From positions 434,001-498,000 of the forward strand of contig CBFFRQ010000067.1 of NCBI GenBank assembly GCA_965644315.1: a stretch of 64,000 nucleotides of DNA. The letters are read 5' to 3'. The notes under the pieces were generated by a model. That model was not told the origin of the DNA, searched no databases, and saw only the letters and a program-made list of their open reading frames with translations. Shown piece by piece: positions 1 to 9,203 of the stretch. How positions within the stretch are numbered: the first letter of the stretch is position 1; the number at the start of each line of letters is the position of its first letter. Origin of the DNA: Caecitellus pseudoparvulus (Eukaryota; Bigyra: Bicosoecida). A program made the position numbers and the translations under genes.

Positions 1-1
1 C

Positions 2-3000
2 ATGGGAGCAGACTACACCCCCAGTGTCCATTTGTTTGACTTGCAGCTGCTGCGACACACCACTGGTGAGGTCCGGGCGGCTGTGTCGTTGGGCATTGTC
101 GTGGAAGTACCAGAGCTGGAGGTGGCGCCGCAGTCCATCCAGGAGCTCGTCAAGCCCCATGTGGATGGCGGGTCCACTTCCACAGAAACCAGCATCACTC
201 TGCGGAACCCAGGAAACTCGCCCCTCAAATGGGTGCTGAACTTGCCCTCCCAGCCTTGCTGGCTCACTCCGATATTGGGCAGCGGTGTGCAGGCGTGTGG
301 CGCTGGGTCGCCTGCTGGGAGCTGTGCGCGGGGCATGATTGCACCTGGCGCGTCTCAAGTCGTAAAGTTGCGCATCGTTGGTTCTGCTCTTCGCGCTGGG
401 CAGCACAACACGTTTGCCGAGTTGACGAGCAACGCAGGCGACATGCACATCCCCATCAAGGTCGTCGTGACGACCTTGTCCGTGTGCCCTTCCCGACTGG
501 TGCTCGGAGACGTCCACCCCCCCGCAAACATGGATCCTGCTTCGGGATTCGTCAGGCATACCGTTCCCGTGTCATTGGCCAACGTGGGCGAGGCCCCCGT
601 GAGAGTGGCTGGCCTTGTCCCAATTCTGGCAGAGGCTTCAAGCGTCGCCGCTGCCCTGTCGACGAGCCTGGTCTCCTGTGGCGCGGCCTCTGGTACATCA
701 GACATTACTCAGGAAGTGCTGCAGCTGCAGGCGACCCATGGTGCCCCGGATTGGCTGTCTGCCGTGGCAGGAGCCTCGCAACCAACCTTCCAACTCATCA
801 AGTCTGCGGCTGATGCGGGAAGGGCAGAAGTGATGCCCAGTGCCGACACCATCGCTGTTGGTGCAGATGGCACCATGTACGTGACGGTTGAGCTTGGGGC
901 ACACACGAGCCTCGGTGCAGACCTGGGGCGCCACGTGAGCAGCGTGGTGGTTCTACTGCAAGACACCATTCGCAACAGCACGGAAGCCAGGGCGGTGGAA
1001 GTCGAAGTGACGACTGTGCCTGGACCTGTGTCCGAGGCTACCTCCACGATGCAGGTGCTTGCAACGCGTCTGGACGCAACTGAGCGGTCGCTCGAGTCTG
1101 GCAGCAGCGGCCCTGCCACGACTGATCGGGCTTCGCGTGTGGCACTCGTCGCGCTGCGCGATGCCTTGGGCCATGCCAGACCTGCAGGATCAGATACCTT
1201 ACAGCCGCTTCTTGCGCCACAGAGTCTCGACACGCTCACTGCACCAGCATGCGCCGCTGCATCGTCGCCTGCCTGGGAATCTGCCGCGGGCCAGGTTGTC
1301 ACTCACGAGCTGGAAGGCGCGCGAGCACTGGAAGTGCTGCAGAGCGCACAGGTGCGAGACGATCAGAAAGTTGCTCTGCAAGCGCACGTTTTACGGGGAG
1401 GCTCCCTCCTCTCGGTGCACGCTGTTGCCCAGACTTCCGCCGCGCTGCCGCTTGTCTTGCGAGCTGTCAGCCTTCCTGTGGCACAGCTGACGTCAAACGT
1501 CGCAAACGTGCAAAGTACGCTGGGGGGTGCTTCCACTTGCCAAGGGGAAGTGGGCTTTGCGCAGAGCGGGCGCGTCGACGCTGGCCAGCTATCCGCCCTT
1601 CCCGCTCAGCTGCTTGTCCCTACACCTGCGCTTGACTCCAGCGCGCCTGGCCGGCTGCTGTCCTCGAGTCCGTTCATCACGCAAGTGTCCACTACGGGTG
1701 CATCGTGTTCTGGAGATGGGTTGGTGCTGGACCCCGCCACCAACTTGACCTGCACGTGTCAGCCTGGCTTTGCGCTGTCCCCTGCTCTCCGTGGCAGCCC
1801 CTTCACGTCCACGTCCCTCCAGTGTGTCCCGTGCCCGGCAGGGACGTCACGTCGCGGGCCCACGCTCCGATTCGGCGACGAGCCTGGAGCGTGCTTCCCT
1901 TGTGCGACAGGCACCTTCTCCCTGGAAGGGTGGCACAACTGTGCGCCGTGCCCGGCGAACATGCAGTGTACGAACGGCATGGTCTTCGTGACATCGGGCC
2001 ACGCGTTCCTGAACGACCAAGAGGCCGTGGACTTTGCGACAGACTTGTCACCCACCTATTCCGGCATCGGAGCTGGCAGCGGCATGCCGGGGACTCCGGA
2101 CTTGTTCAAGGCAGACACCCCCGAGGAGGCACCCCAGCCAGCGCAATCTTCCATCGCCACGACGTGCCCGAACCCCTTCGCATGCATCCAGGATGGGTCG
2201 GTCAATACGTCAGAGTCCACGTCCGTCCTGCTGCAGACGAAGTGTGCTGTTGGCCACGACCCGGACTCGCTCCTCTGCGCCGGCTGTCTGGCAGGCTACG
2301 AGCACAACCCCCCTGCCGCAGGAAGCGCAGGAGACTGCCGGGCTTGCCCACCAACCACGACCGCGGCAAGCAAGGTTGCCCTCCTCTCCCTCATCGCGGC
2401 ATCCCTGTACGTGCTGGTTCTGGTTGCCTGGTTCCACCCCAAGCTGGGGCCGGGCGTGCTGCCCCCAGCGCTGCTGGTGACCCCTGTGGCAGACTCCCTG
2501 GAAGCCGTGAGGCGGTCCTGGTGTGGCTGCTGCAGCTCTCCAGGACCAGCGAGGGCGAAGCGAGGCGTGCCGGCCCTGAGCAGGCGCAGGCCCTCGGCGT
2601 TTTCCAAGCCAAACCCCATGGAAAGGCGAGCCAAAGGTGGCAGCACTGCAGCCGAGACCCTGCCCGAGGGAACGGAACTGTCGCTGCACCCTGTCGCCCC
2701 TGGGCTGCTGTGGACAGTCTCGGCCCCTCACTTGCCCATCGCTGAGCGTGAACGAAGTGCAAGCATGTTTGCCCTGGTGAAGCGAGTGCTGCCTTGGGAC
2801 CTGCCCAAGTGGGTGTTGTCCTGGGACAGCACCAATCGGGAGGCGCCCACAGGCGCCTTCCACAGCCTGTACAACTCCATGATCGCGACGGGGCGCCGAG
2901 AGATGCCCGTGCCTGTCCTCTTCTCTGCGCCGCCTGCCATGGACACTGCCCTGCGCGCATTCGGTGGCCTGGCCCTGCTCATGTTTTTGCAGTTCTCAGC

Positions 3001-5485
3001 CAGGCTCTCCGACACGCGCCTGGGTGCTGACACACAAGGGGAGTCCACCAGCGCAGTGCCGCACATGGCATCTGTCTTCCCTGTCAGCGCTGTGGAGGCG
3101 TCATGCCTGGTACAGAGCGTCGTGGGTGGCTACTCCCGCTTTGTGCTGGGAGCGGGCCTGATGCTCGGCACTATCCCGCTGGCCTTCGGGCTCGCTCTCA
3201 TCGCCTACACGCTGCTGGCCTGTGTCCGAGCTTCATCGCGCTCCCATGCAATCGTCACTGGCTCCAGGTCGGCAGCTGTGACGTCGGGCGGTCCAACCAA
3301 GTCCGCCGCTCCCCTCGCGGGAGCCTCGCTGGACTCAGTCGTCGGAGCCTGGTCTGTGGCTCTCGCGTCCCCTCAGCCTGCCGCATTTTCCCATGTCTTC
3401 ATCGCAGCCCTGGTGATCTTGATTCCCACCCTCGTCCCTGCTGGCATCTCCGTCATTGGGGCGGCAGTGTTCGCGACCGCGCCAAACGGCAGCGGAGGGC
3501 ACAACCTGCTCTCCGACTTCTCTGTCGAAGCAGGCACTGGCGAGCATGCCATGTTCGTGCTCATCGCCATTGGGCTTGGCAGCCTGACAGCTGGGCTGCC
3601 TCTAGCGCTGGCCCTGTACTCCCGCCAGTCCTGTGACGCGGCCATGCGCAGCGTTGCCCGGAAGACGGCAACCCTTGTCGGGGGAGCAGCAAGCATTATG
3701 GGCCCCCTGCCCAACCCCAGCCGCCTCCCTCGAGTTGGCGCCTGCAGCGGTCACTTTTCCTTTGCAGGGCTGTCGTGGAGAGTTGGCGGGCTGCTGTGGG
3801 GCTGGCACCGGCCTTCAGCTTGGTGGTGGCAGCTGTGGCTCTTCGCAGCTGCGTGCTGTTTGGCCCTGCTCCCAGGCGTCCTGGCCAACGCCTGGAGCCG
3901 GCTGTATGTCGCCAACGTCATCACCATCGTCATGTGGCTGGTGTTCGAGTGGCGCAAGCCCTATGCCGTGCACAGGCTCATCGGCGCGCCTTCGGCACTC
4001 TTCCCACGGGCCCCGCGACTGGCCCTCCCTCCCCACCTCTTGTACGCTGACAGGGAGCGCAAGAGCTCGCTGCCAGCGATCACTGCGACAGGCATTTTCG
4101 CGGGAGTGCATGCTGCTGGGCAGCGTGCAGGGCGAGCTGTCCTGTCCATTGAAGCCCGGCTGCGCACTCGTTTGATGCGGTTCTTGCTGTTCATGCTGGT
4201 TTTGCAGGCATCTGTGGCCCACATGGCCTACGTCTGGCACGCCTCTCTGTTTGTGGGCGAGGGTGGCTCCAGCGACACTGCAGAAGCCACTGGATCCCCC
4301 AGCGACCGGCTGCAGGAAGCTCTGGAAGGCATCAATGCCTCCCGGACTCTGCGAGCCGCCATCCTGGGCTTGTCATGGGTGCAGTGGGGAGCAATGTGGC
4401 TCGGCATCGCAGCTTGCGTTGTGTTCTTGCTGCCTTCCCTGCTGCGTGGTGTGGTGCTGGCGGTGCTTGGCAACGCCAGTTGGCTGCTCAGCTCTGCTGT
4501 GGATGCCTCCCTGAAGCTGTGTGACAAGCACCGCGCCCAGAGCACAGCCAAGCCGCTCTCGCGGCGGTGGGGCGATTCCCAGCGCATCATCGTTCCCAAG
4601 GGCGGCAAGGGACGTAAGGCCACGAAGAAGACGGGTCCGGCCAAGGCCAAGACGAGCAGGGCTGTGGGGGACGCCGCCACGCCAGCGATGAAGTGGGGCG
4701 CCGGAAGCGCAGGTGAAGATACGGACATTTCCTTCTCGAACCCCATGCTGTCCAAGGGTGTTTCCAAGGCAAAAGCGCAGCGCGAGCACCGCGCCTCTCA
4801 TGGCAGCCGAGTGCTCACAGCTGCGCTGACGCAGGGCGTGAACCCCATGCTGCAGCACAGCAACCGATCTCGGCCGTCCCCTGTCCGCCTTCGCGCCCTG
4901 TCCCGTGCGGGCATCTACACTGCCTCCCCGAAGCTCAAAGTGCTCAAGAGCAGAGCTTCTTCCCGTGCAGCACGTCGGGTGGAGAGCGAGGAGAAGGGTG
5001 ACGCGCAGGCGGCGAAGCGGGCAGCGTCCCCCGCAACGCTGGAAGAACTGCGGGCCGCCTCCCCCGGAACTGTGGCGAGCCAGGCATACTTCAACAACCC
5101 CATCAGGCAGCCTCAGGTCATGACCAGGATCAGCCACAAGCCCTCCCGCCGAACCTCCGTCGCGGCCAGCAAGATGCGGCTGCCCGGAGCAGGAGCACGA
5201 TCCTCCGTGTTCGCTGGCGCCAACCCTATTCGTGCACCTGCGGAAACCCCCCGAGATGTGGCTGGCCTCTTGCGGTCAGCACGGACGGATGCACGAACAA
5301 CGCTGGCTTCGGCTCTGGAAGCCGGGCAGCACCCACGCCTTGCAGCGAGGCGGCGCCTGCCCGCTGGGTCTGCCTCCGGCGATCGGGCGGTCGCCAGGGC
5401 ACGTGGCTTGAGAGCAGGCAGCCCTTCGGCGAGAAAGACTTCGTCCAAGAGAGCCAGGTCGCGGCAGAGAGCTCTGCAGCTGTGA
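2..5485 (+). CDS. Large multipass membrane protein with cysteine-rich ectodomain (5' partial)
   Basis: The frame is open from the window edge for about 1827 codons, so the true N-terminus lies upstream; a possible splice acceptor (ttgacttgcag) ends near base 46, so the first ~15 codons may be intron. The first ~770 residues look extracellular. A cysteine-rich stretch at about 570-660 has the spacing of ephrin-receptor-like/GCC2-GCC3 modules (CTCQPGF, CVPCPAGTS, CAPCPANMQC). About nine hydrophobic segments follow, at roughly 795-818, 980-1000, 1045-1073, 1130-1160, 1185-1207, 1270-1290, 1300-1315, 1395-1415 and 1460-1490. The last ~330 residues are basic, Ser/Arg-rich and presumably cytosolic, with repeated NPM/NPI tripeptides. 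Family knowledge: ephrin-like modules joined to a polytopic membrane domain are common in protist surface proteins of unknown function. No catalytic motif was seen. An adhesion or sensory role is inference only. Confidence 0.75.
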   Translation: MGADYTPSVHLFDLQLLRHTTGEVRAAVSLGIVVEVPELEVAPQSIQELVKPHVDGGSTSTETSITLRNPGNSPLKWVLNLPSQPCWLTPILGSGVQACGAGSPAGSCARGMIAPGASQVVKLRIVGSALRAGQHNTFAELTSNAGDMHIPIKVVVTTLSVCPSRLVLGDVHPPANMDPASGFVRHTVPVSLANVGEAPVRVAGLVPILAEASSVAAALSTSLVSCGAASGTSDITQEVLQLQATHGAPDWLSAVAGASQPTFQLIKSAADAGRAEVMPSADTIAVGADGTMYVTVELGAHTSLGADLGRHVSSVVVLLQDTIRNSTEARAVEVEVTTVPGPVSEATSTMQVLATRLDATERSLESGSSGPATTDRASRVALVALRDALGHARPAGSDTLQPLLAPQSLDTLTAPACAAASSPAWESAAGQVVTHELEGARALEVLQSAQVRDDQKVALQAHVLRGGSLLSVHAVAQTSAALPLVLRAVSLPVAQLTSNVANVQSTLGGASTCQGEVGFAQSGRVDAGQLSALPAQLLVPTPALDSSAPGRLLSSSPFITQVSTTGASCSGDGLVLDPATNLTCTCQPGFALSPALRGSPFTSTSLQCVPCPAGTSRRGPTLRFGDEPGACFPCATGTFSLEGWHNCAPCPANMQCTNGMVFVTSGHAFLNDQEAVDFATDLSPTYSGIGAGSGMPGTPDLFKADTPEEAPQPAQSSIATTCPNPFACIQDGSVNTSESTSVLLQTKCAVGHDPDSLLCAGCLAGYEHNPPAAGSAGDCRACPPTTTAASKVALLSLIAASLYVLVLVAWFHPKLGPGVLPPALLVTPVADSLEAVRRSWCGCCSSPGPARAKRGVPALSRRRPSAFSKPNPMERRAKGGSTAAETLPEGTELSLHPVAPGLLWTVSAPHLPIAERERSASMFALVKRVLPWDLPKWVLSWDSTNREAPTGAFHSLYNSMIATGRREMPVPVLFSAPPAMDTALRAFGGLALLMFLQFSARLSDTRLGADTQGESTSAVPHMASVFPVSAVEASCLVQSVVGGYSRFVLGAGLMLGTIPLAFGLALIAYTLLACVRASSRSHAIVTGSRSAAVTSGGPTKSAAPLAGASLDSVVGAWSVALASPQPAAFSHVFIAALVILIPTLVPAGISVIGAAVFATAPNGSGGHNLLSDFSVEAGTGEHAMFVLIAIGLGSLTAGLPLALALYSRQSCDAAMRSVARKTATLVGGAASIMGPLPNPSRLPRVGACSGHFSFAGLSWRVGGLLWGWHRPSAWWWQLWLFAAACCLALLPGVLANAWSRLYVANVITIVMWLVFEWRKPYAVHRLIGAPSALFPRAPRLALPPHLLYADRERKSSLPAITATGIFAGVHAAGQRAGRAVLSIEARLRTRLMRFLLFMLVLQASVAHMAYVWHASLFVGEGGSSDTAEATGSPSDRLQEALEGINASRTLRAAILGLSWVQWGAMWLGIAACVVFLLPSLLRGVVLAVLGNASWLLSSAVDASLKLCDKHRAQSTAKPLSRRWGDSQRIIVPKGGKGRKATKKTGPAKAKTSRAVGDAATPAMKWGAGSAGEDTDISFSNPMLSKGVSKAKAQREHRASHGSRVLTAALTQGVNPMLQHSNRSRPSPVRLRALSRAGIYTASPKLKVLKSRASSRAARRVESEEKGDAQAAKRAASPATLEELRAASPGTVASQAYFNNPIRQPQVMTRISHKPSRRTSVAASKMRLPGAGARSSVFAGANPIRAPAETPRDVAGLLRSARTDARTTLASALEAGQHPRLAARRRLPAGSASGDRAVARARGLRAGSPSARKTSSKRARSRQRALQL

Positions 5486-5639
5486 TACGTACGAAACAAT
5501 GCATTCTTTGCTTTTTTATTTCCGCCTCTTTCACCTCGCGTTTGTTCCGCAAGGGAAGCAGGCGAAAGTGGCACGGCAAGCGTCCCAGGCTCAGCAAAAG
5601 TTTTGAAAAGACCACCAACCACTTGTGGTCAGGCTACTG
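5486..5639. other. Convergent intergenic spacer with palindromic AATGCATT
   Basis: This 154-bp gap separates the stops of the plus-strand membrane protein and the minus-strand ankyrin gene. AATGCATT at 5498-5505 reads as AATGCA on both strands and is followed by a T-rich run (cttttttattt), which would fit a shared 3'-end processing region. The signal is inferred from recurrence elsewhere in the window. Confidence 0.4.
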
Positions 5640-7343
5640 CTACCTAGCAGCTCGAATCAACAACATAGCCCGGCGCCCTGCCCGAGTGCAAGTCCCAAAC
5701 CACACAGCATCGCGAGCAGCGTGTTGAAAGTCAGCTCTCCCCTCCTCGTCTCTCGGCATTGGCATCGCTCTTGGTCCCGTCAGAGCGAGCAACTCGCCCA
5801 CAACGGCAGCGTGGCCGCCTTTCACTGCCTCTCGTAGGCCCGCATCTGGCAAACCCCCACCTTCGGCGTGGACGTCCACTTCCCTGCGGCCAGACAGCAC
5901 AAGCAGCAGCCGGACCACGCGCACATGCCCCCTCGCGCAAGCTCTGCGAAAGCCTGCCTCAGGGCCATCTGCATCTCGAGCGTGCACGTCGACTGTCCGG
6001 GCGCCATCAAGCGCCAGCAGCTCACGCACAACTTCCTCGTGGCCACCCTCACAGGCCACTCGAAAGCCTGCCTCAGGCCCTTGCCTGTCTTCCACGTGCA
6101 CATCGACTGCGTAGGCTCCAGCAAGGCTCAACAATTCGCGCAGCACGTCCAAGTGCCCTCCTGCACACGCCGAGCGAAAGCATGCCTCGTGTCCATCTCT
6201 GTCCATCGCATGCACATCCACTGCCCTTTCGTCCGTTAGCGCAAGCAGTTCGCGCACAACGTCCACGTGACCATTCCGACATGCAGCGCGGAATCCTGAG
6301 TGATGCCCTTGTTCGTCTCCTGCATGCACATCTATCTCTCGAGCCCCTTGTAGCGCCAAAAGTTCGCGCACGACGTGCAAGCGCCCGGCGCCGCAAGCAG
6401 CCCGGAAAGCATACTCTGGCCCCGTGGGGCCAGCTGCGTGCACGTCCACAGTTCGGTCGCCCGTCAAGGCCAGCAGTTCTCGCACCACGTCAACGTGCCC
6501 GTTCGTGCAGGCAAGTCGAAACCCAGCTTCAGCGCCCGCTCGAGTAGACGCGTGCACGTCCACCTCACGGTCGCCACTCAGAGCCAGCAACTCGCGCACA
6601 GCTCCCAAATGGCCGCTGGCACATGCCCAACGGAAGCCATACTCTGGCCCCGCGTGGTCCCCCGCATGAACATCTACGGTCCGATCCCCTGTGAGGGCGA
6701 GTAGCTCCCGCAGCACGCCGACGTGGCCTGTTGCGCAGGCTGCCCTGAAGGCCGCCTCGGGACCATCCCTGTTCCGGGCGTGAACGTCCACCTTACGATG
6801 CCCCTCCAGCGCCAGCAGCTCGCGCACTACATCCAAGTGGCCATTCCGACAGGCCATACGGAATCCAGCTCCGGGCCCAGCTCGATTCGGGGCGTGCACG
6901 TCCACCTCCCGCTCGCCCGTCAGAGCCAGCAGCACGCGCACTACACCCAAGTGCCCATTGCTGCAGGCCCTCCGAAAGCCAGTTTCAGGTCCAACACGAG
7001 AGCCAACCTTAACGTTCACTTCCTGGCACCCGCCCAGTGCGAGCAGCGCACGCAGGAGCTCCTCGTGCCCCACTTTGCACGCCACCAAGAAGCCAGCCGT
7101 CGTTTGCTCGCTGGACAGCGCTTCCAGCGCATCCACATCGCCTTCCTTGGCCCCAGAGAGGAGCTCCCATAGGACATCAGCAGCATTTTCAGCACATGCG
7201 ATGTCCCATTGCGCGAGCATCGTTCCCACACTCGTGCCGGCAGCCATGGCGTGTTGGGCCGGATTCCGCAAGCTGCTGCCACGCCAAGCCAGCCAGAGAG
7301 GTGTCTTGCTGCAGCTTGAGACGTGCTTGGCAACGGAAGGCAT
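5640..7343 (-). CDS. Ankyrin-repeat protein with twelve 38-residue units
   Basis: A single-exon 567-residue protein. The ATG at 7343 is chosen because the upstream codon of the open frame is TTG; a second Met 32 codons later (context AMAAG) is also possible. Residues ~84-539 are twelve consecutive units of 38 residues with the pattern GFRxACxxGHxxVVRELLAL followed by TGDRxVDVHA and a GPEA-like linker. The GH..VV..LLAL core is the ankyrin helix pair. The unit is five residues longer than the usual 33, the extension being the VDVHA segment. The units are alike at DNA level with a 114-bp period, so recent expansion or homogenisation is likely. No other domain is visible. The role is probably protein binding; the partner is unknown. 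It is convergent with the upstream membrane-protein gene. Confidence 0.85.
   Translation of the reverse strand: MPSVAKHVSSCSKTPLWLAWRGSSLRNPAQHAMAAGTSVGTMLAQWDIACAENAADVLWELLSGAKEGDVDALEALSSEQTTAGFLVACKVGHEELLRALLALGGCQEVNVKVGSRVGPETGFRRACSNGHLGVVRVLLALTGEREVDVHAPNRAGPGAGFRMACRNGHLDVVRELLALEGHRKVDVHARNRDGPEAAFRAACATGHVGVLRELLALTGDRTVDVHAGDHAGPEYGFRWACASGHLGAVRELLALSGDREVDVHASTRAGAEAGFRLACTNGHVDVVRELLALTGDRTVDVHAAGPTGPEYAFRAACGAGRLHVVRELLALQGAREIDVHAGDEQGHHSGFRAACRNGHVDVVRELLALTDERAVDVHAMDRDGHEACFRSACAGGHLDVLRELLSLAGAYAVDVHVEDRQGPEAGFRVACEGGHEEVVRELLALDGARTVDVHARDADGPEAGFRRACARGHVRVVRLLLVLSGRREVDVHAEGGGLPDAGLREAVKGGHAAVVGELLALTGPRAMPMPRDEEGRADFQHAARDAVWFGTCTRAGRRAMLLIRAAR
5727..7094 (-). repeat. 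12 x 114-bp tandem repeat encoding ankyrin units
   Basis: Twelve head-to-tail 114-bp units without gaps encode residues 84-539 of the ankyrin protein. The last unit, at the low-coordinate end, is the most degenerate (it ends in a PMPRDEEGR-like segment). Confidence 0.85.
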
Positions 7344-7648
7344 CAAAATTTAAATGCAGTGGACTTCTTTTGTGTGTCGCATTTGGTATTTCACAGAGCT
7401 TTGCTTTCCTGCAGTTTCATTCAGCAACGGCCGCCTTGATCGCTGCACTCATGGGCAGCGTTGGTGCCCATTAACTGCCGCAGCAAGACGACCCTACATG
7501 CCAAGGCAGGCGATCCAGGCCACGTGTCCATAACAACACCCCGCTCCGAGCCAGTTCATGAGCCATGCTCACTCGCATCTGGCCGGTGCAAGTCACACTG
7601 AATTGACACCACCTGATCTGACCATATCGTGATAGTTGCACCAGACGC
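7344..7648. other. Intergenic region, nothing recognised
   Basis: 305 bp between two minus-strand genes. It should hold the promoter and 5' UTR of the ankyrin gene and the 3' end of the methyltransferase gene. No open frame, RNA or repeat could be supported. Confidence 0.5.
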
Positions 7649-8554
7649 TCATGGCTTCCTGAGGAAGACAGCTTGTTCGTCTGTGCTCAACAGCGTGGTC
7701 CACCCTGCAGCGTGGAATGTATCTGACACGGCTCGGCGCTGTTCCGCGCCATCTGGCAGCATGCGGTCATGAAACTCCAAGATAACTTGCGAAGTGGGCA
7801 AGGCGGCAACCAGCGCAGGGTCGGTGAAATAGTCAAACTCAGCGCCTTCCACGTCGGCCTTCACAAGCGGGATCCAGGAAGCTCCCACACCCGCTGCAAG
7901 CTGGTGCACCGTGTCCACCGGGAAGGTCACGGATATGGGCTCTCCCTTGGATCCATGCCGCAGATAACCCTGCCCCGCCATGCCAGCGTTGTTAGCAAAG
8001 GAAGCATAGCCTCTTACGGGCTTCATGAACGTGGCATTGCCCTTCTCGGTGCCCAAGCCCACTTTGTGAAAGTGGAAGCCGGAAACCGAGTGCGGCTCCA
8101 CGTTCATGAGGTCTTCACTCTCCAGCGTGGGGTCGTATGCGTGAACATGGGCGACGCCGGCGTGCACGAGGAGAGACATGTCGAAGGAGGCATCTCGCCC
8201 AACGCCGAAGGAGAGCACAGTCTCCCCCCGCATGTCGTGCAGGCAGAGCGGCCAACTTCCGTAGGTTGCGCCACCGCCCAGTCCCCCAACCCAGTGCAGT
8301 CGGCACAGCACCGCCTCGCCATGGGCACCAGATGAAACACCAGTCGTGGTGCAAGTGCGCTCTGAGCCGTCACAGTAGTACTTCCTGGGCTCTGGTAGAC
8401 CTGCTGTGGCCCCCCGACACCCTGCAAAAAAAACGCTGAGTGCCCCGGCCACACATCCCAGCGCCAGGTACAGCAGCGGCTTGCTCCAGGATGACCTCAA
8501 CCACCGAGTTGGGAAGTAAGATCTGGGCTTTATCAAAGCTGTGTCTGCTCCCAT
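7649..8554 (-). CDS. Membrane-anchored FkbM/METTL24-like methyltransferase
   Basis: A 301-residue protein. The start is the ATG at 8554 (MGADTALIK); the frame is open further upstream, but only with non-ATG codons. Residues ~15-45 are a basic stretch followed by one hydrophobic segment (LYLALGCVAGALSVFF), a typical type II signal anchor, so the catalytic part probably faces the secretory lumen. The body has the SAM-fold order of the FkbM / Methyltransf_21 family: a glycine motif (LSFGVGRDASFD), an acidic post-motif (YDPTLES), and the diagnostic KADVEGAEFDYF about 60 residues before the end, followed by a LEFHDRM strand. The family O-methylates sugars or acts on unknown substrates in animals (METTL24-like). 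The substrate here is unknown. Confidence 0.8.
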   Translation of the reverse strand: MGADTALIKPRSYFPTRWLRSSWSKPLLYLALGCVAGALSVFFAGCRGATAGLPEPRKYYCDGSERTCTTTGVSSGAHGEAVLCRLHWVGGLGGGATYGSWPLCLHDMRGETVLSFGVGRDASFDMSLLVHAGVAHVHAYDPTLESEDLMNVEPHSVSGFHFHKVGLGTEKGNATFMKPVRGYASFANNAGMAGQGYLRHGSKGEPISVTFPVDTVHQLAAGVGASWIPLVKADVEGAEFDYFTDPALVAALPTSQVILEFHDRMLPDGAEQRRAVSDTFHAAGWTTLLSTDEQAVFLRKP

Positions 8555-9203
8555 CTCGCCTCGCAGCCTATGGACGGTCAGGAGACCTGCAAGAACGTGC
8601 GGCTGCGTACCGCGGTTGGCGTGGCGGGGCCACTGAATCCAGCTGTCACTGCTCCTTGTCTGTGCCACAAGCGCTTTCCAAGACCCACTTTCGACAACGA
8701 GTGTACATTAAATTGATTCGATGCATATGGCCCTTCTGCATGCTGTCGCTGCGCAGGTTGTCCAACGCCGTAGGACGGGGGGGGGTGTTGCTGGCGCATC
8801 ATGACGTGCTGTGTCCACTTCAATTGGCTGGCCTTGCGGGTTGACATGCACCGTTGAGGTGGGTGGCCTGGCATGCCCTCCATGAAAAGCAAATGACAAG
8901 CCCTCACTAGACCTTCTCTATCGCCTTTTCAGGAGGCATGTTGCAGTGTTTTTTCCTCAAAAGCACGCACACTGCCGCGCGATCAGCGGTGGATGCGCAC
9001 ACAGAGACCAGGGCAGCATGAGTGACCACTCGGGGGAGCAATTCCAGCCAGCCACTCACCAGCACCTCACACGCCCTTGCAGCCATGCCTGTCTGGTGTC
9101 CTCACGGCCCGCGAACTTTCTCTGGTGGCCCGCAACCTCGCTTCCAAGGGCACCTTCCAGCGCCCCAGGATGCACACTCCCAGCCACGCAGCGCACACCG
9201 CCG
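8555..9203. other. Intergenic region, nothing recognised
   Basis: About 650 bp between two minus-strand genes. A G-run (gggggggg) lies near 8780. A 48-codon plus-strand frame starting at 8572 has no family resemblance or splice support and is not called. Confidence 0.45.

Noticed and set aside
8572-8715. 48-codon open frame upstream of the methyltransferase gene
   Set aside because: Short, no motif, no splice support and on the opposite strand of the likely 5' UTR.
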